64,000 bases of DNA from Cheiracanthium punctorium (GCA_038373885.1 JAWZYV010000114.1:62001-126000), one strand, 5' to 3'; counted from the first letter of the stretch, positions 1-12,041 are shown. The notes: generated by a model from the letters alone, not told the origin. Made by a program: numbers and translations.

Positions 1-1
1 A

Positions 2-329
2 ATGAAGAAAAGTCGAAAGCTATTTTTAAGGTTTTTCGGAAGTCTTGATACTTCATGTCACAACATATCTAAATTTTTTCAGTTTGCGATGTCCTTGGGG
101 ATATCTGCCTCAGTTGAGAGAGTTTTTTCTAGCATGGGGGAACATTTGGTTGGGACAAAGGGGTAGACTTTCAATATGTTATGTGTCTTCTAACATCCTC
201 TAACATAGTCTTAAACATCTTCCAAATGTCAAAATTAATTCTGAACTGTCATGTTGTGATTTTTATGATGTCATCAAAACAAACAAAGAATTCCTAAAAG
301 ACGAAATGTCTAATGAAAAATACGACTAA
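2..329 (+). pseudogene. hAT transposase C-terminal remnant
   Basis: The frame starting at base 2 is open to a TAG at 164-166 and contains ISASVERVFSSMG. This matches the hAT C-terminal dimerisation motif (S/N-A-S-V-E-R-V-F-S). After a frame change, a second segment ending at TAA 327-329 reads LSCCDFYDVI then KEFLKDEMSNEKYD, the usual tail of this domain in hAT-like proteins. An AATAAA overlaps the stop (329-334). The N-terminal part, BED finger and catalytic core would lie upstream of the window. One stop and one frameshift make it a pseudogene. Family assignment rests on the motif only; the exact hAT lineage is unknown. Confidence 0.75.
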
Positions 330-334
330 ATAAA

Positions 335-668
335 GTTTAATGTTCTAGTAAGGTAATGTTTTTAGTTTGCTTTTTAAAGTAATTTCAAAAATACTGCAAA
401 ATCTCATTACAATGAACTAAACTATCATGAAGATTAATGAACAAAATATTTTTATCAAAGGAAATCATAACAACTAATTAAATCAATGAAATTTCATTTT
501 AACGAATGAAATATTTTTATCAAAGAAAATCATTAAAACTTTACTGTTTAAAAACAAAAAGGGGAGGGGGGATGCGAAAGGAGACTGAGCTTCCCCTACT
601 TCAGAGGTTAATCGGGCCCTGATATAATATGCAAATTATTTGAAATTAACATATTATTCAGATAATCC
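335..668. other. no gene seen; short direct duplication
   Basis: AT-rich sequence. A stretch near 435-468 (AATATTTTTATCAAAG followed by AAATCAT) recurs at about 508-537, a local direct duplication. No coding signal. Confidence 0.5.
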
Positions 669-669
669 C

Positions 670-1018
670 ATTCCAAATTTGTATACGAACCCCATGAAAA
701 AATTCCCAGTTAGTAAAATGTGTCCTACGCACTAATGAGGCGATGTACAAACTTTCAGCCTTTCATCACAAGTCTCAAAGATAGATGATCGGGGGCTATA
801 CGTGATTTTCAACGTAGCCTTTCATTGCTAGAAGGAGGAAAAAAAATATTCCCTTCGAAAGCCGTTGAAAAGTGGTTTAAGTCAGCCTATATTTATCTTC
901 ATGTTTGACTATTTTTAGAAATATAATTCTCAAATTTTGTACATCCTCTCATTAGTATACGGGGCACATTTTACTGAGAAATTTTTTGTACTGGATTGTA
1001 TATGAACTTCAAAAGTGC
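670..1018. mobile_element. foldback (inverted-repeat) element
   Basis: The left arm (about 672-765) and right arm (about 925-1016) are imperfect reverse complements. AAAATGTGTCCTACGCACTA at 716 pairs with the complement of the block around 945-975, and TTTGTATACGAACC at 678 pairs with TGTATATGAACTTC at 998. The middle (780-880) is unpaired. There is no ORF. This fits a foldback MITE; superfamily and target duplication were not determined. Confidence 0.55.
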
Positions 1019-2147
1019 AGGTTTTTTTTTTTTTTTTTTTTAAATCAAGTGTTATACAAATATAACTTTTAGTTAGAATGACAAATGCTGATTACTTTTT
1101 AATAAATTCGATATACGTGGTCCGGCAGTTTCACGCACCAGTGCTTGAGAAGCTCTGTTCTAAAGAACTTTTAAGAATGGCCATGCAAGCAAAGTGACCG
1201 GTGTCGTTCTGTGTAAGAGAAAGAGCGAAACATCAAATACGACAATTAACGTCAATGTCCTAATTCCAGTTCACTAAAGTTCTTACATACTAATGTTACT
1301 TTCATTCACTCTAATTGCATACCTTCCCTTTGGTTTGTATCTATATAAATATCCTCTCTTATTCAATGGAAAAGGAAAAAAGAAAACATTAACACCAGAA
1401 TGGATGAATTGATTATGTTTCAGCCAATTGTATGTAATATATTCATTTCCGAAGACGTGATTTGACAAGAAGTACACATGTTTATTTATAAACATGTGTC
1501 TCCATCTATTTGCTTTGTAAAAAAAGAAGTTAATAGTGATATTTTTATCGTGCGGGCTCTTTTTCCTATCTGTTGCAGAAAATGATCTTGTAGACACTAG
1601 TCCTCTAATGCCTTATCGCTATTTTACATAAATTCATATGCATTGAGTATTGATTATAGGCATTTGACGGACTTACATCTTATGCATTGCCTAAGAAAGA
1701 TTATTTAAATAGGTATTCGTGTATATCATATTACAGTCGGTAAAACATGAGTTTAATATGTATTAAGATGCTGTAGGGGTAGAATGGGGGGGGTTGAATA
1801 TTAGTTTTCCTTTTCTCGGAAATTCTTTGTTTTTCTATGGAGATTTTTTTTTATTGGATAAAACTACAATACTAGTAAAAAGTGCACTAAATAGATGAGT
1901 TGTTATCGTCGAATAAAAGTATATAACTGCATAAAAAACACTGAGCGTATAGAAAATACATTATGTTTCAAGAGTTACCGTGTTCTCGTTTCGTAAAAAA
2001 TAGTCTTATTTCAAGAAGAGGAGAGCTTACTGAAACATGCGATAAAAATTGCATCATAGTTCTTTTTGATTCATAAGCACATAATGCTTAATTTAAACAA
2101 TGCATTGCAATGCATTTTGTCAGCCATCTGTTTGTTAGCTAGCAATA
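1019..2147. other. no gene seen; T20 tract
   Basis: Begins with a T tract at 1022-1041. The rest is AT-rich unique-looking sequence. The only ORF (minus, 1283-1597) has low-complexity codon use and no recognisable domain. Confidence 0.5.
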
Positions 2148-2149
2148 TA

Positions 2150-2832
2150 CGAGGCGTATTCGGAAAGTAAGCTCCGTTTTGAAAAAAAAAAAAAAAATTA
2201 GTAATTTTTTTTCAAGCCAATTTTATTTTTTAATGAAAGAGAATGCCGTAAACTATTTTTCTGCACAGTTTCCGTCATGTTCAAACACTTGTCGTAGAGG
2301 ATTACCAGCTTTTCTATACCAACTTCAGAGAAACTTCCCGCCAATGACCGTAACCACGACTACGGCAAAGAAAACTGAAAACTACTGCGTGCATTCAAAA
2401 CAAACGTAGAGGAATGCTCAGTAAAGGAATTGTGTTGCTCCATGACAATGCTCGGCCTTATACTGCTGGTGACACTCAAAAGATGATTCGACAGTTTCAT
2501 TGGGAGCAGTTTGATCACCCGCCGTACAGCCTAGGCTTGGTGCCATCCGACTACTACTAGCTCCTGGACATGAAGCGCGAGCTAGGCAGCAAGCTCTTTG
2601 AATCCGACAATGAAATGCAAAATGTTCATTGGCGGGAAGTTTCTCTGAAGAAGGTATATAGAAAAGCTTGTAACCCACTACGACAATTGTTTGAACATTG
2701 GCGGAAACTATGTAGAAATATAGTTTAAGGTATGCAAGGCTCTTTCATATAAAAATGAAATTGGCTTGGAAAAAAAAAAAAAATTACTAATTTTTTTTTT
2801 CAAAGCGGAACTTACTTTCCGAATACGCCTCG
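2150..2832. mobile_element. non-autonomous mariner element with arm-length inverted repeats
   Basis: Flanked by TA (2148-2149 and 2833-2834). The termini CGAGGCGTATTCGGAAAGTA and its complement sit at 2150 and at 2813-2832. The inverted repeat is far longer than a normal mariner TIR. The whole left side, 2150 to about 2348, is an imperfect reverse complement of about 2628-2832, which is the 3' end of the transposase gene plus the right TIR. The left half is therefore an inverted copy of the right end, leaving only the last third of the transposase between them. Confidence 0.85.
2362..2728 (+). pseudogene. mariner transposase C-terminal fragment (DD34D)
   Basis: Read in one frame, this gives IQNKRRGMLSKGIVLLHDN, then ARPYTA, then HPPYSLGLVPSDYY, and ends at TAA 2726-2728. 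The Asp of HDN and the Asp of PSD are separated by exactly 34 residues, the mariner D34D signature. The first catalytic Asp and the DNA-binding domain are missing. An in-frame TAG at 2558-2560 directly follows PSDYY, so the copy is dead. The right end of this fragment is duplicated in inverted orientation at the left of the element. Confidence 0.88.
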
Positions 2833-2834
2833 TA

Positions 2835-3170
2835 TTTTTTTTTTTTTTTTTTATATACAAAGAGCTAATTTTCTTTCTTTCTTACTTTTCTGAAATTTTA
2901 TTACTCTTAAATTTGCGTCAATTACTAATAGAATTTCAGCTTGAAAAACATTGATAAGAATTCTTAGGCTTTTTAAATAGCCAGAAATTACATAAAATTT
3001 CAATGTATTCTGAAATTTTTTTTAAGTGAATGTTGATTTTAGCGCCTGGTCTATGGTTTCATATATACTTAAGTTGCATGTTTGTTTGATCATGATCATT
3101 TTAAAGTTTTAAGATACTTACATTTGAATATTCAGTTGTGAAAACAATTGTAAGTGCAAGCAATACTACT
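2835..3170. other. no gene seen
   Basis: T-rich run just outside the mariner right TIR, then AT-rich sequence without coding signal. Confidence 0.5.
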
Positions 3171-3330
3171 GAAGTGAAACCTTAAGTTGGACACCTGCGG
3201 TTAACTCAAAAAGTTTCCAATTTTCAGAGGTGTCCAACTTATAGAAGTATATTTATATATTATGGACACGTTCCGTTCTCCGGAAAAGTGTCCAAGCTAT
3301 GGAGGTGTTCAACTTGGGAAGGCTTCATTG
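3171..3330. mobile_element. pogo/Tigger-like MITE, copy 1
   Basis: Inverted-repeat element whose ends resemble CAGTGGAACCTCCCAAGTTG. Here the left end reads AGTGAAACCTTAAGTTGGAC and the right end AACTTGGGAAGGCTTCATTG, followed by TA. Internal GTGTCCAACTT motifs occur in both orientations. Four relatives lie at 13682, 40507, 57476 and 60929. The superfamily call rests on the CAGTRGAACCTC-type terminus and TA flanks. Confidence 0.6.
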
Positions 3331-3879
3331 TATTTAATAATAATAAAATTCAGTCATACATATTTTTTAAAAGTGATATCTAAAAAAAGTAAACAGACAT
3401 TTCTGAATAATTATAATAAAATGTTCAAATATTTTGCCTTTACTCATGTTTTTACTTTCAAATAAGACGGACACTTAATAGATATTTCATGCACTTAAAT
3501 CATGTCTAACTTCTCCAGTAACAGTGACGGTGGCATTTTAAATCAAAAGTTAGACTCAGTTTTTAGTTCGAATTTTAAAACTGCAATCTAAAATCTTTGC
3601 GAATATAAAAACGTTATAAATTTTAAATGAAATCGTGTTAAATACTACCATAAATATCTATAGCAATGTGTATTGTCGATGGCACTGATAAAAATGGCAC
3701 AAGCGGTGTTGGCGCCTTCCCTATTCAGAGAAAGAAAATAATTGTCGTCCAAGGACTGATTTTCCCGAAGTGTTACAGCAGTCATAAAAAGAACCGCGTG
3801 TGTTTATTCTTTCTTTTTTTCTTGGAATATAAAGTATAATCTTCTAGGTAAATAATTATTTATACTTTCGGTCATCCCC
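3331..3879. other. no gene seen
   Basis: AT-rich unique-looking sequence; no coding or repeat signal noticed. Confidence 0.45.
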
Positions 3880-4308
3880 CAGGTTGTCGGCACTAGTCGG
3901 CAATTGCCATTTGCTATCGGATGGATCGCTCTTCCATTTTACCTAGGTGGTACCTTTGTGCGAGGTTCGTTTTGCGCTAGTTACTTTGAATAGGGGCAAT
4001 AAAAGTTTACCTGAAAGAGGGCAGGAAAACCAAGCAGGGAGCCAGTAATCCATTCTGTTACCTGGCCATTTGAGGGTTCCGACAAATACCTACCTGAAGA
4101 GTGTCTGGCACAATGGCAGTGGGTGTAAGTGTCGACCTGCTGACAGCTTATTTACAGTGTACCTGACAAATGACAGAAGGCACTTGGGAAAAGGCAAGGA
4201 GAAAGTGACTGAAGTTCGCCGCTTTCTATCAGAACGGACATTTTGGAAATTGCTGGATAATACGTGGATCGTTCTCGAATTTTACTCTTAAAAAAAAAAA
4301 AAAAAAAA
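3880..4308 (+). mobile_element. GC-richer segment ending in A19, possible retroposed insert
   Basis: Base composition changes sharply from the AT-rich surroundings. The segment ends in an A tract at 4290-4308, as a retroposed copy would. A 73-codon ORF (4070-4291) runs into the tail. I do not recognise the protein and see no domain. No target-site duplication was identified. It could be a SINE-like or LINE 3' fragment, or unrelated sequence beside an A tract. Confidence 0.3.
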
Positions 4309-5789
4309 GCGCAATAAAGCAGGTGTATAATAGGCTATGCCCATATAGACGTATCTTCGGGGAAACAGCATTTAAAAAGAAAAGTGAAACAGTTCACGGA
4401 GCGTTAGAGAATAATGGAATAAAAAAGAAAAAGCCAAAATATTTATCAATGGCTCGTTTAAAGTTTTTTTCCGTGCAACTGCTGTAATTCAAGTACAGAT
4501 TATAATGATGGATGCTTGTCTGGATGCAAATTACGAGTTCCGTGAAATTGCAATTCTTATTGCAGAATTTAATTATGAGTTTTCCTTTGCATTTACGATA
4601 ATTTAAATGAATCATTCGTTTACCTCTCACAAACATATTAAAGAGAATTTTAAAAACTCTTTTTTTTTTTTTTAATTTTGTTTAGTCTCAAATTTTCTAC
4701 ATTTAGTGTGTAGCAGATCAGGATTTTGCTTCATTTATTTTAAATTTCCTGTTATGTCCTACCTAGGACCTGTACTAGATAATCCTTAAAAATTTTGTCA
4801 TGAAGTGAACTTTTACTTTAAATACCATTCCACTGTTCAGAATCATTATAATAAGGAGTAGGTATTCTTGCTTTTTTGCGTACATGTTTGATATTGCAAT
4901 CTTGTACTGAATAGAGGCTTGTTAACATGAATGCGCTAAATGCGATTTTGAGTTGCTATTTGCCATTGTACAAGACGTTTCAGTACTAAATAAATAAAAC
5001 ATGGGAGAAAAGAAATTCCTTCAGATTTAACTACACACTTATGTGCCCTCCATTTACTTTTTCAGAATGTTCAAAAGTGTTCCGTACGTGCGTGGGCCCT
5101 ATTTGTCATTCTTGTTCTATTATGTTGAAAAGTGTATCATAATTCATAAGTCGGCCGTATTCGTCTTAAAGTGTATCAAAAGTCATGCGCCGGCCGCATT
5201 TTATCTTTCTGTTAAATTTGGAAGACGAGTTAACGGTAAATCTCGATTCGAAAACATTAGCACGAAGTTCTAAAAGTGAGTGCATGATGATTTAGTTTAT
5301 TTTGCAATCTAATTAAATGAACACACAAAATAATTAACAAGAGTTAGCGTGCTAGTTTCATTAATTATAAGATCCTTTCCATAAAGTTCTTTTTAAAATC
5401 AAAGGAGCATCCTTAATAGCGAGGACTCTTTTTAGTGAAATGAGAAATAATTGTGAATAGTTTCATTCTTTTTAGGATAAGATTAACTTTCAATCATTCA
5501 CTTATACCTTATATAAATTAACTTCACAGATTTAATAAAACGTCAAGCGATGTTATTATCAATGATTTATTCAATGTATTTTTAATTTATCGTTTGAAAT
5601 TTTAAACCTCTTTTACAGCCCCAGGAGGAGGGCAGGCAGATAGTTCAGAATAAACTATTTACATCAGGAGATTTGTTTTTTCATTACTATGATTTACGTT
5701 CACAAGCTGTACTATAGAAGGGCGGTTCTAGAGTTGCAGTCTGGGAGGGGTAATGATATTTTATAATTTAAAATAAATTCAGTGTATTA
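4309..5789. other. no gene seen
   Basis: AT-rich. Short ORFs at 4394-4636 (minus) and 5043-5273 (plus) show no recognisable motif. Around 5060-5200 GTGT and CGGCCG-type phrases repeat loosely. Confidence 0.45.
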
Positions 5790-6245
5790 GAGAAGGATTG
5801 ACTACTGGGGGGCGCACAATGGAAAGGGGACCCTTCTGACTGCACAATACACTTCGTATCTGTAAACTAGCTGAAGCAGCCGTTCTTCGCACGGAATGGA
5901 TATTGTCAAAACCGACAAATACAAATGAAAATAGTCCCGCAGTGGTCTGGACGCTCAACTCCGTTCCCACAAGAACACGGCAAGTGAAGCAGCATCCGGC
6001 CTGGCCAGTGCTCGGGAGGGTGAACACCCTCTCGGCTCGCCCCCTGTCGGACCGTGTACGCTCATGGGAGCTGGTGCACGTAAAATCCGTCGTGGCCCCA
6101 ATGTCCTCCAATGTTGCTAAACGATACCTCTGGGGGTGCTGATTTCAGGTGGTGGTTGGTCCCTCATCTAGAATCGGTTCAAAATTAAGGACCAACAAGT
6201 AGAATTCTAACCCTCTCGGGGACAATGGCACCCCTCTTTCCATGG
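5790..6245. other. GC-rich island with overlapping ORFs, unidentified
   Basis: A GC-rich block in AT-rich DNA with open frames on both strands (minus 5779-6111, 110 codons; plus 5903-6142, 79 codons). The overlap is typical of GC-rich repeats rather than genes. No protein motif, tRNA box or TIR was recognised. It is probably an unclassified repeat fragment. Confidence 0.35.
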
Positions 6246-6499
6246 ACACGACAAACAGAACAACAAATGAAAATAAGTAAATAAATATCAAACAAATTTT
6301 GATTATAGATCTAATCACCTACAAAAACTGTAAGTGCATCATATTCCCCGCGTATTTGTCCTCTTGTTCTTCAAAATTGAAATCTATATGTTAAAATCGC
6401 CTAAACCCCGCCATGCATATTCTAACTATACTTCACCTTTATTTACTCGAATATAGACACCAATATTCCCATTAAATAAGCAATAGGGTTAGGCAATTT

Positions 6500-6725
6500 T
6501 TCGACAAAGATGGTTGTGTTTTGTTGTGTTGTGGGATTACCGCCGATTAGCAACGCGTGGGCTGTAGGCCGAATGGTGGGGTGCCCTCCGTGTACGCTAA
6601 GTTCTGGAGGAAACCACGGAAAATTCCGAACGGTTAAGTCGGCGGACGTGACCTGGTTTTGAACTAGGCATCTTCCGTCTCCCAGCGCAGCGTTTTATGC
6701 GCTTGGCCACTGGTGGGGCACTCGA
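6500..6725 (-). mobile_element. tRNA-derived SINE (family C)
   Basis: On the minus strand the left end near 6722 reads CCAGTGGCCAAGCGCATAAA, a pol III A-box-like stretch. About 35 nt later comes TAGTTCAAAACC, a B-box-like stretch. A non-tRNA body follows. The tRNA-like head, length near 220 bp and compositional jump support a SINE. Only one copy was seen in this window. Target duplication not identified. Confidence 0.6.
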
Positions 6726-6960
6726 CAAAAATGGAAGATATCGCTTCGGGGACTTATTTCTTTTATGCCAATTTTCGTGATACATCATAAAAAATGGCAA
6801 ACCTTGGAGATTTTTCTTGTTTAATCTGGCAACCCTTGAAACTTCATTCGCCCTTTCACCAAGTAGACAAAAATCTTTGTCCTGAAATTAACAGCACCCA
6901 AGAGCTAAATATTACATAAAAAACACCTTTTTTGTCAACTTACCCTTTATACTCGTCGAT
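6726..6960. other. no gene seen
   Basis: Unassigned sequence between the SINE and the Helitron-like minisatellite. Confidence 0.4.
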
Positions 6961-6964
6961 TTTT

Positions 6965-8111
6965 TTAAAAATTTGAAAAAGATTTTTATGAATTTGTGTT
7001 CGTTACATTTTAATGCAAGATTTTTATGGCTATCTTCATTTTCCTTCGATATATGAAGACAAATATGAAAATAACGTTTTAGCCCCTCACATCAGTTTGA
7101 ACTCTAACTCTAAAAATCTCTGTTATGCATTCGTGTTAGCTACATTTTAGAGCAGGAATTTTGTGGCTATCTCTTTTTCCCTTTGAGATATGATGGAAAA
7201 TTTTGACCCCCTTATCCCCGCTATGAATGCGAATTCTAAAAAAAACCTGAAAATAATTTTAAGGCATTTGTGTTCACTATATTTTTAAGCAAGACTTTTA
7301 GGCTATCTCTTCTTCCTCTGACATATGAAGGGAAATGTGAAAAGAACCTCAAAGAATGTTTTAGCCCCTTACACGCACTTGGGTGCGAGTTCTAAAACAC
7401 CCTCCTGAAACTGATTTTTAGGCATCCTTGTTCGCTACATTCCAAAGGAAGAATTTTATGAGTATTTCTATTTCCCTTTGAGATATGAAGGCAAATTCGA
7501 AAATAACGTTTTGGCCACTTATCCCCCTTTTCATACGCATTCTAAAGAACCCAGAAAACGAATTTTAAGCATTTGTATTTCCTATACCTTTAAGCAATAA
7601 TTTTAAAGCTATCTCTTTTTTTCCTCACATATATCAAGAGAAATGTGAAAAGAATGTTTTAGACCCTTACCCCCGTTTGGATACGAATTTAAAAAAAACC
7701 TGAGAATAATTTTTAGGTGTTGCTGTTAGTTGCATTTTAAAACAAGAATTTTACGGCCATCTCTTTTTCCCTCTGAGATATAAAAGGAAATGTAAAATAA
7801 CGTACGTTTCGGCCCCTTACGCCCGTTTGGGTGCGAATTCTAAAAAACCCTAAAAACAACTTTTAGGTATTTGTGTTGTTACATTTTAAAACAAGAATTG
7901 TATGGCTATCTCCTTTTAACACTGAGTTATGAAGGGAAACGTGAAAAGAACGTTTTGGACCTCCATCCCCGTCAGGGTTCGAATTTTTAAAAATCGCTTC
8001 TTAAACAACGCCGGGCACAGCTACAAGCTCCTAAAATTTCATGTCTGTACCTCCAGTAGATTTCGCTGGGCGATGATCGTCAGTCAGGACATCTTCCATT
8101 ATATATGAAGA
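6965..8111 (-). mobile_element. Helitron-like element, family 2 copy 1
   Basis: On the minus strand the 5' end begins with TC after A (8111), as Helitrons do: TCTTCATATATAATGGAAGA. A unique head follows (to about 7975) that matches the head of the copy at 43282, including ATTTTAGGAGCTT. Beyond it lie seven diverged units of about 140-155 bp, recognisable by GTTCGCTACATTTTAAAGCA-type blocks near 6990, 7127, 7265, 7422, 7569, 7720 and 7870. A 3' hairpin with CTRR end was not found, so the 3' end is probably truncated. Confidence 0.6.
6985..7960 (-). repeat. ~150-bp tandem repeat, about 7 units
   Basis: Each unit has a block for the phrase TTTGTGTTCGCTACATTTTA, then GGCTATCTCTTTTTCCCT with GAGATATGAAGG, then a run of CCCC near an AACGTTTT phrase. 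Units are strongly diverged. Spacing varies from 137 to 157 bp. Confidence 0.7.
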
Positions 8112-10000
8112 TAAAATGTTTAATTAATCATCAAATGTGAAATAAATGTTTAATTAATCACATAATTAATGAAGTATGTAAATACCGAAAATAATAACCT
8201 TGCATCTTTGCCCCCCCCCCCATCGATCAAAATTATTTTTATATTTGAAGAGTTCCTATGTTTGCCCTGTAGATAGTGTTATTTGTTTATTTCACCCCAG
8301 CGAATTCCCCATGGAGAATTATTTTTTACTTTTGTTTTCAAAATCCTGGGAGGGGTAATTACCCCCATTACCCCCCCCCCCGTAAAACCGCCAATGGTAC
8401 TATATATTGCACGAAGCGATAAACTTAGTAGTAGTAATAAAATCAGGAATCAGATTCTTAAGCTTTTTAATTGTTTTCAGCTTTTTGTGAATTAAGAGGA
8501 ATTCACTTTTATGTCCTTTTTCTCTGAAAATTCCAGGGTTTTCTGAATTCCTGATAGTAATTATCAATTAATTGTTTAATATTTTTATCTTGTAGCATGT
8601 TCTGATGTCAAAACTTTTTTCACATATATTATATACAAATATCTCGTGCACAAATTTTTTGCTTTCGGATATAGTTTTAGGGTTTTTTTTTTTTTTTTTT
8701 TTTTCCCTTTCTTTTTCGCCAAACTCTTCCCTGTAAAATATTTTGTGAGAAAGTAGTGTCTAACCAAAATGCAAATTTTCTTTGAAATGCAACACACACA
8801 TTTAAAGCAGCATATTGCATAATTAAAAATTTTTCTTTTTGTTTACGTTTCAGAAGTTGCAAAATTTTGTCTTTTGTAACAGATGCCTGCGAAGAAATAT
8901 TCGAACACTTTTGAAACCTCAGCTGTAATTAGTTTTTCTTTTCTTACTCCGGTACCAATTCTCACTAAATTTTTCTGAATACAATCTTCAAAATATGAGA
9001 AAGTGTTCTTAAGTTATAAAAAACAGCTTTTACAAAAACCTTGGCTGTTGATTAAAAAAAAAAAATTAATAAAAATCTGCAATTTAAATAATGAAACGTA
9101 TGTAGCTTATTTAACTTTGTAAATATTTTCTAAAGCTTATAAAGCATGTCGACTCTAATCCATCCATCAAAGTCATCATCTAATGATGATACAAATGCTC
9201 TTTATATTTTAAATATATAAAATCATGTGACAGGGGTCAGCAAATCTAAAAGGCGGGCCGAATACTTGTACTTATCTAATGCGTTTTCTCAATCTACTTT
9301 TAAACAGCTTTATCTTTTTACCTCTTCATTCCGCGCTGTATGTAAGAAGTACATGCACTGCTCTTTTTTTTCATAACTGTTGCGTGACTTTATCTCATTT
9401 TAAGATGTAGTCTATGAATGATGAAACGGTTATGATTATTATAATTATTCCGAAAAGACATCGGAGGGAAAATAATTTGATCGGTTCTTCACAAGCTGAC
9501 CTTTTGATTGGTGGTGTCTCTCTCTGCTTTACGCTAGTGTATCATTCATGAATGCAAATTCAGTTTCTGGGGTTCTTGGAACTAATTTTTTCTCTCCCGA
9601 GTCCCCCGCCACACACACACACACACGTGGACCGGTTGAATTTCAAACGTTAATTCTTAACGACGTGTTTTCATAAATATCGTTAACTTCTAAAATTTCT
9701 GGAAACGCAAAGAGTATGCTGTAATCAAGGAATGCTTCATCGCAATTACTTTGTCACAACTTAAAGTTAAGATTGACGGATTGATACATAACTTAATTTT
9801 TGTGATGTCTATACTCTCATTTGCAATAAATATATGCGGGTACGCATTACATTTAGAGGCCAACTCATACCTCCCGGTAGCGTACGAAGAGTTCTTCCAG
9901 GAAAGGAGGGAGATTGATCATCCTTTTTTTTTTTTTTTTTTTTATTTCAGTCCTGTTGGGACAAATGTTCAAATACTCTTCAGAACATTGAACTCTGATT
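8112..10000. other. no gene seen; simple repeats, hAT-like fragment
   Basis: Contains C tracts near 8209-8220 and 8373-8382, a T tract at 8683-8704, (CA)n near 9612-9626 and T20 at 9924-9943. CAGGGGTCAGCAAATC followed by GCGGGCCG at 9232-9262 looks like one end of a hAT MITE of the kind at 51201. The second end was not found. Confidence 0.45.
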
Positions 10001-10002
10001 AA

Positions 10003-10360
10003 CCCTTTAACGCGCAGTGTTCCCGCTCTGGGAACACCAAACTCTGACGATTTGACTGTTGCCAGCCACGAAGAATAGATTTGATTTCTATAAAAATAGT
10101 TGCGGGTGACATAGCTCCACGAGAATCCTTTACTTTTTAGGATTTCATTTCCCGTAAAAAATTGTCACGATTATTTTGAACAGCAGTGACATCTGCTGAA
10201 AATGGAAGAATGCGAGAACAGCTGAATAGATTGCCCAATGCTGAAAAAAGGGCAACCGTTGCCATCGCTCGACTTAACTACCAGCAAGATGGCGGACGAT
10301 CGAAACGTTCATCGCGTGCCGCAGATCTAGAGACCTTTTTTTGACGCAGCTGGCTGTGTG
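10003..10360 (+). mobile_element. TTAA-flanked MITE family 1, copy A (truncated)
   Basis: Starts after TTAA (9999-10002) with CCCTTTAACGCGCAGTG, the R-type end. It continues through the R arm into the shared core (GCTGAAAAAAGGGC, then CAAGATGGCGG at about 10285, then AGATCTAGAGACC), and stops near CAGCTGGCTGTG. The second terminus is missing. TTAA target and a CCC-starting terminus suggest a piggyBac-like mobiliser (inference). Confidence 0.75.
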
Positions 10361-12038
10361 CGCACTTCATTTCCTCAGGCTTTTTAAGAATTTCAAAAAT
10401 TGCAACTTTTCCGGATTTTCTTCATCGAGCTCGCAAGATTAATTAATCTGAGAGCATTTAATTTGAAATAATACATCTGAAGTTTGTTTGTTTTCCTACA
10501 AAATTAAATTACATAAATGAATGTTGTTTATTATTTGTCCAGACATTCTAGAAATGTTAGAAATTTTAAAGCTGTATAAGAGTATTTTTTAAAATTGGAT
10601 ATTATTCCAAGTTTTATTATCTATACATAATGTTTAGATATAAATAAACAGTTTATAATATATGTATTTTGATTGATGTTACATGTTTTCCGATATTTCT
10701 AGAAAATTTATGAAAGTACATTATGCATTTCAAATAATGGGATGCTGCCAAGTTTATATGGACATGCATGGTATTATTGATTATGTGTGTATATTATGCT
10801 GAAAAAATGTGCATGAGAAATCTAGGCATTTTTGATTTGAAAAAGTAGATCACAAGCTTTATGATTTGGGAAAAGTGGCGCGTCTACTAATCGATTAATT
10901 AACGAATTACTAATGGACCTAAAGTGCTCAATTTTTGGAGAAATGGAACGTGCCCATTTAAAAGCACGCAATTCTTTACTGTAGGAATCACAAGTGTCCA
11001 ATTTTCGAATGCTTTCTGTACACAAATTTCAAATGTTATTTCATAAAATAAAAATTCTTTTGTCGATATTTTTAAAATTAACAAATCATTTTTAAGGGCT
11101 GATGAGAATCACTTTATTTTATTTAGCAATACAGCTCATCTCACACTCCTGTTTAAAATCAATCTTCAAAATTAAATTAAAAATAATTTAGATGCTTTTA
11201 GAATTTGCTTTGAATAAAGATTGCTTTATTTAATGGATGCAACTATACTTTCTAATATGTATTAATTATAAAAATGCAGGAATTTCATAGTGATTTCTTT
11301 GTTTGTATATCGGGAAATTGTAAAATCTAAAATAGAAGACAGGCGAGGCAGCACATCACCAGAATGTAGAAATTTTAACATGCTGAACAGTTCACTAAAT
11401 AAATGCTTATAATTTATATCCTGATGTACTACATTTTATAATGGCCATATTAAAACATTCGGCAATACATATTTTCATGTGGAGGAGGGGATGCACATAT
11501 CTACCATACTTAGGCTCGTCTAGGCTAATGGCTCATAAGCCGCACTTGAATGTCGAGACAAAAATTGGTGGATTTCTTTTTTTTTTTTTTCCCGTTATAT
11601 AAGAAAGGTAATTTCGTATTGCCATATGTGAAACGTTATACATTCAGTAGATTTCAATGCTCCTATAACTGCATTAGATACAACCTTAGCTGAGAGTGAT
11701 GAAAGTATTTTGTATCTAGTATAGTAGTCGTGTTCATCAATTCTGCCAGAACGTGAGACATTTCTGATTGAAATACGTATGTGAAAATTCCGTGTTTAAT
11801 CCGCACCCCATTTACATCTACCTATTATTACTAAAAAAAAAAAAGGATGCAGCTTTTACATGCGTAATTATTGTAATTCTTTTCCTGCTTCTAAGAAAAG
11901 GAGAACCGCATACAACCTCTAGTTCGGAAGAAAGGAAAAAAAATAATAGGTTAAAATAAAAATAAAATAAGTTTCGATAAAAAGTATAATTAAAAATTTA
12001 ACTTTTCCATAGTCGTAGCCCCTATTTAAATTGTAGAG

Positions 12039-12041
<3 letters not shown>
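10361..12041. other. no gene seen
   Basis: AT-rich. T tract at about 11577-11590. Short ORFs only, with no domain. Confidence 0.45.

Noticed and set aside
5779..6142. 110-codon minus ORF and 79-codon plus ORF
   Set aside because: Mutual overlap and lack of motifs fit a chance effect of GC-rich sequence.
9924..9990. T tract plus TTTCAG as a splice acceptor
   Set aside because: No donor follows within a plausible exon and the next bases run into a TTAA MITE.
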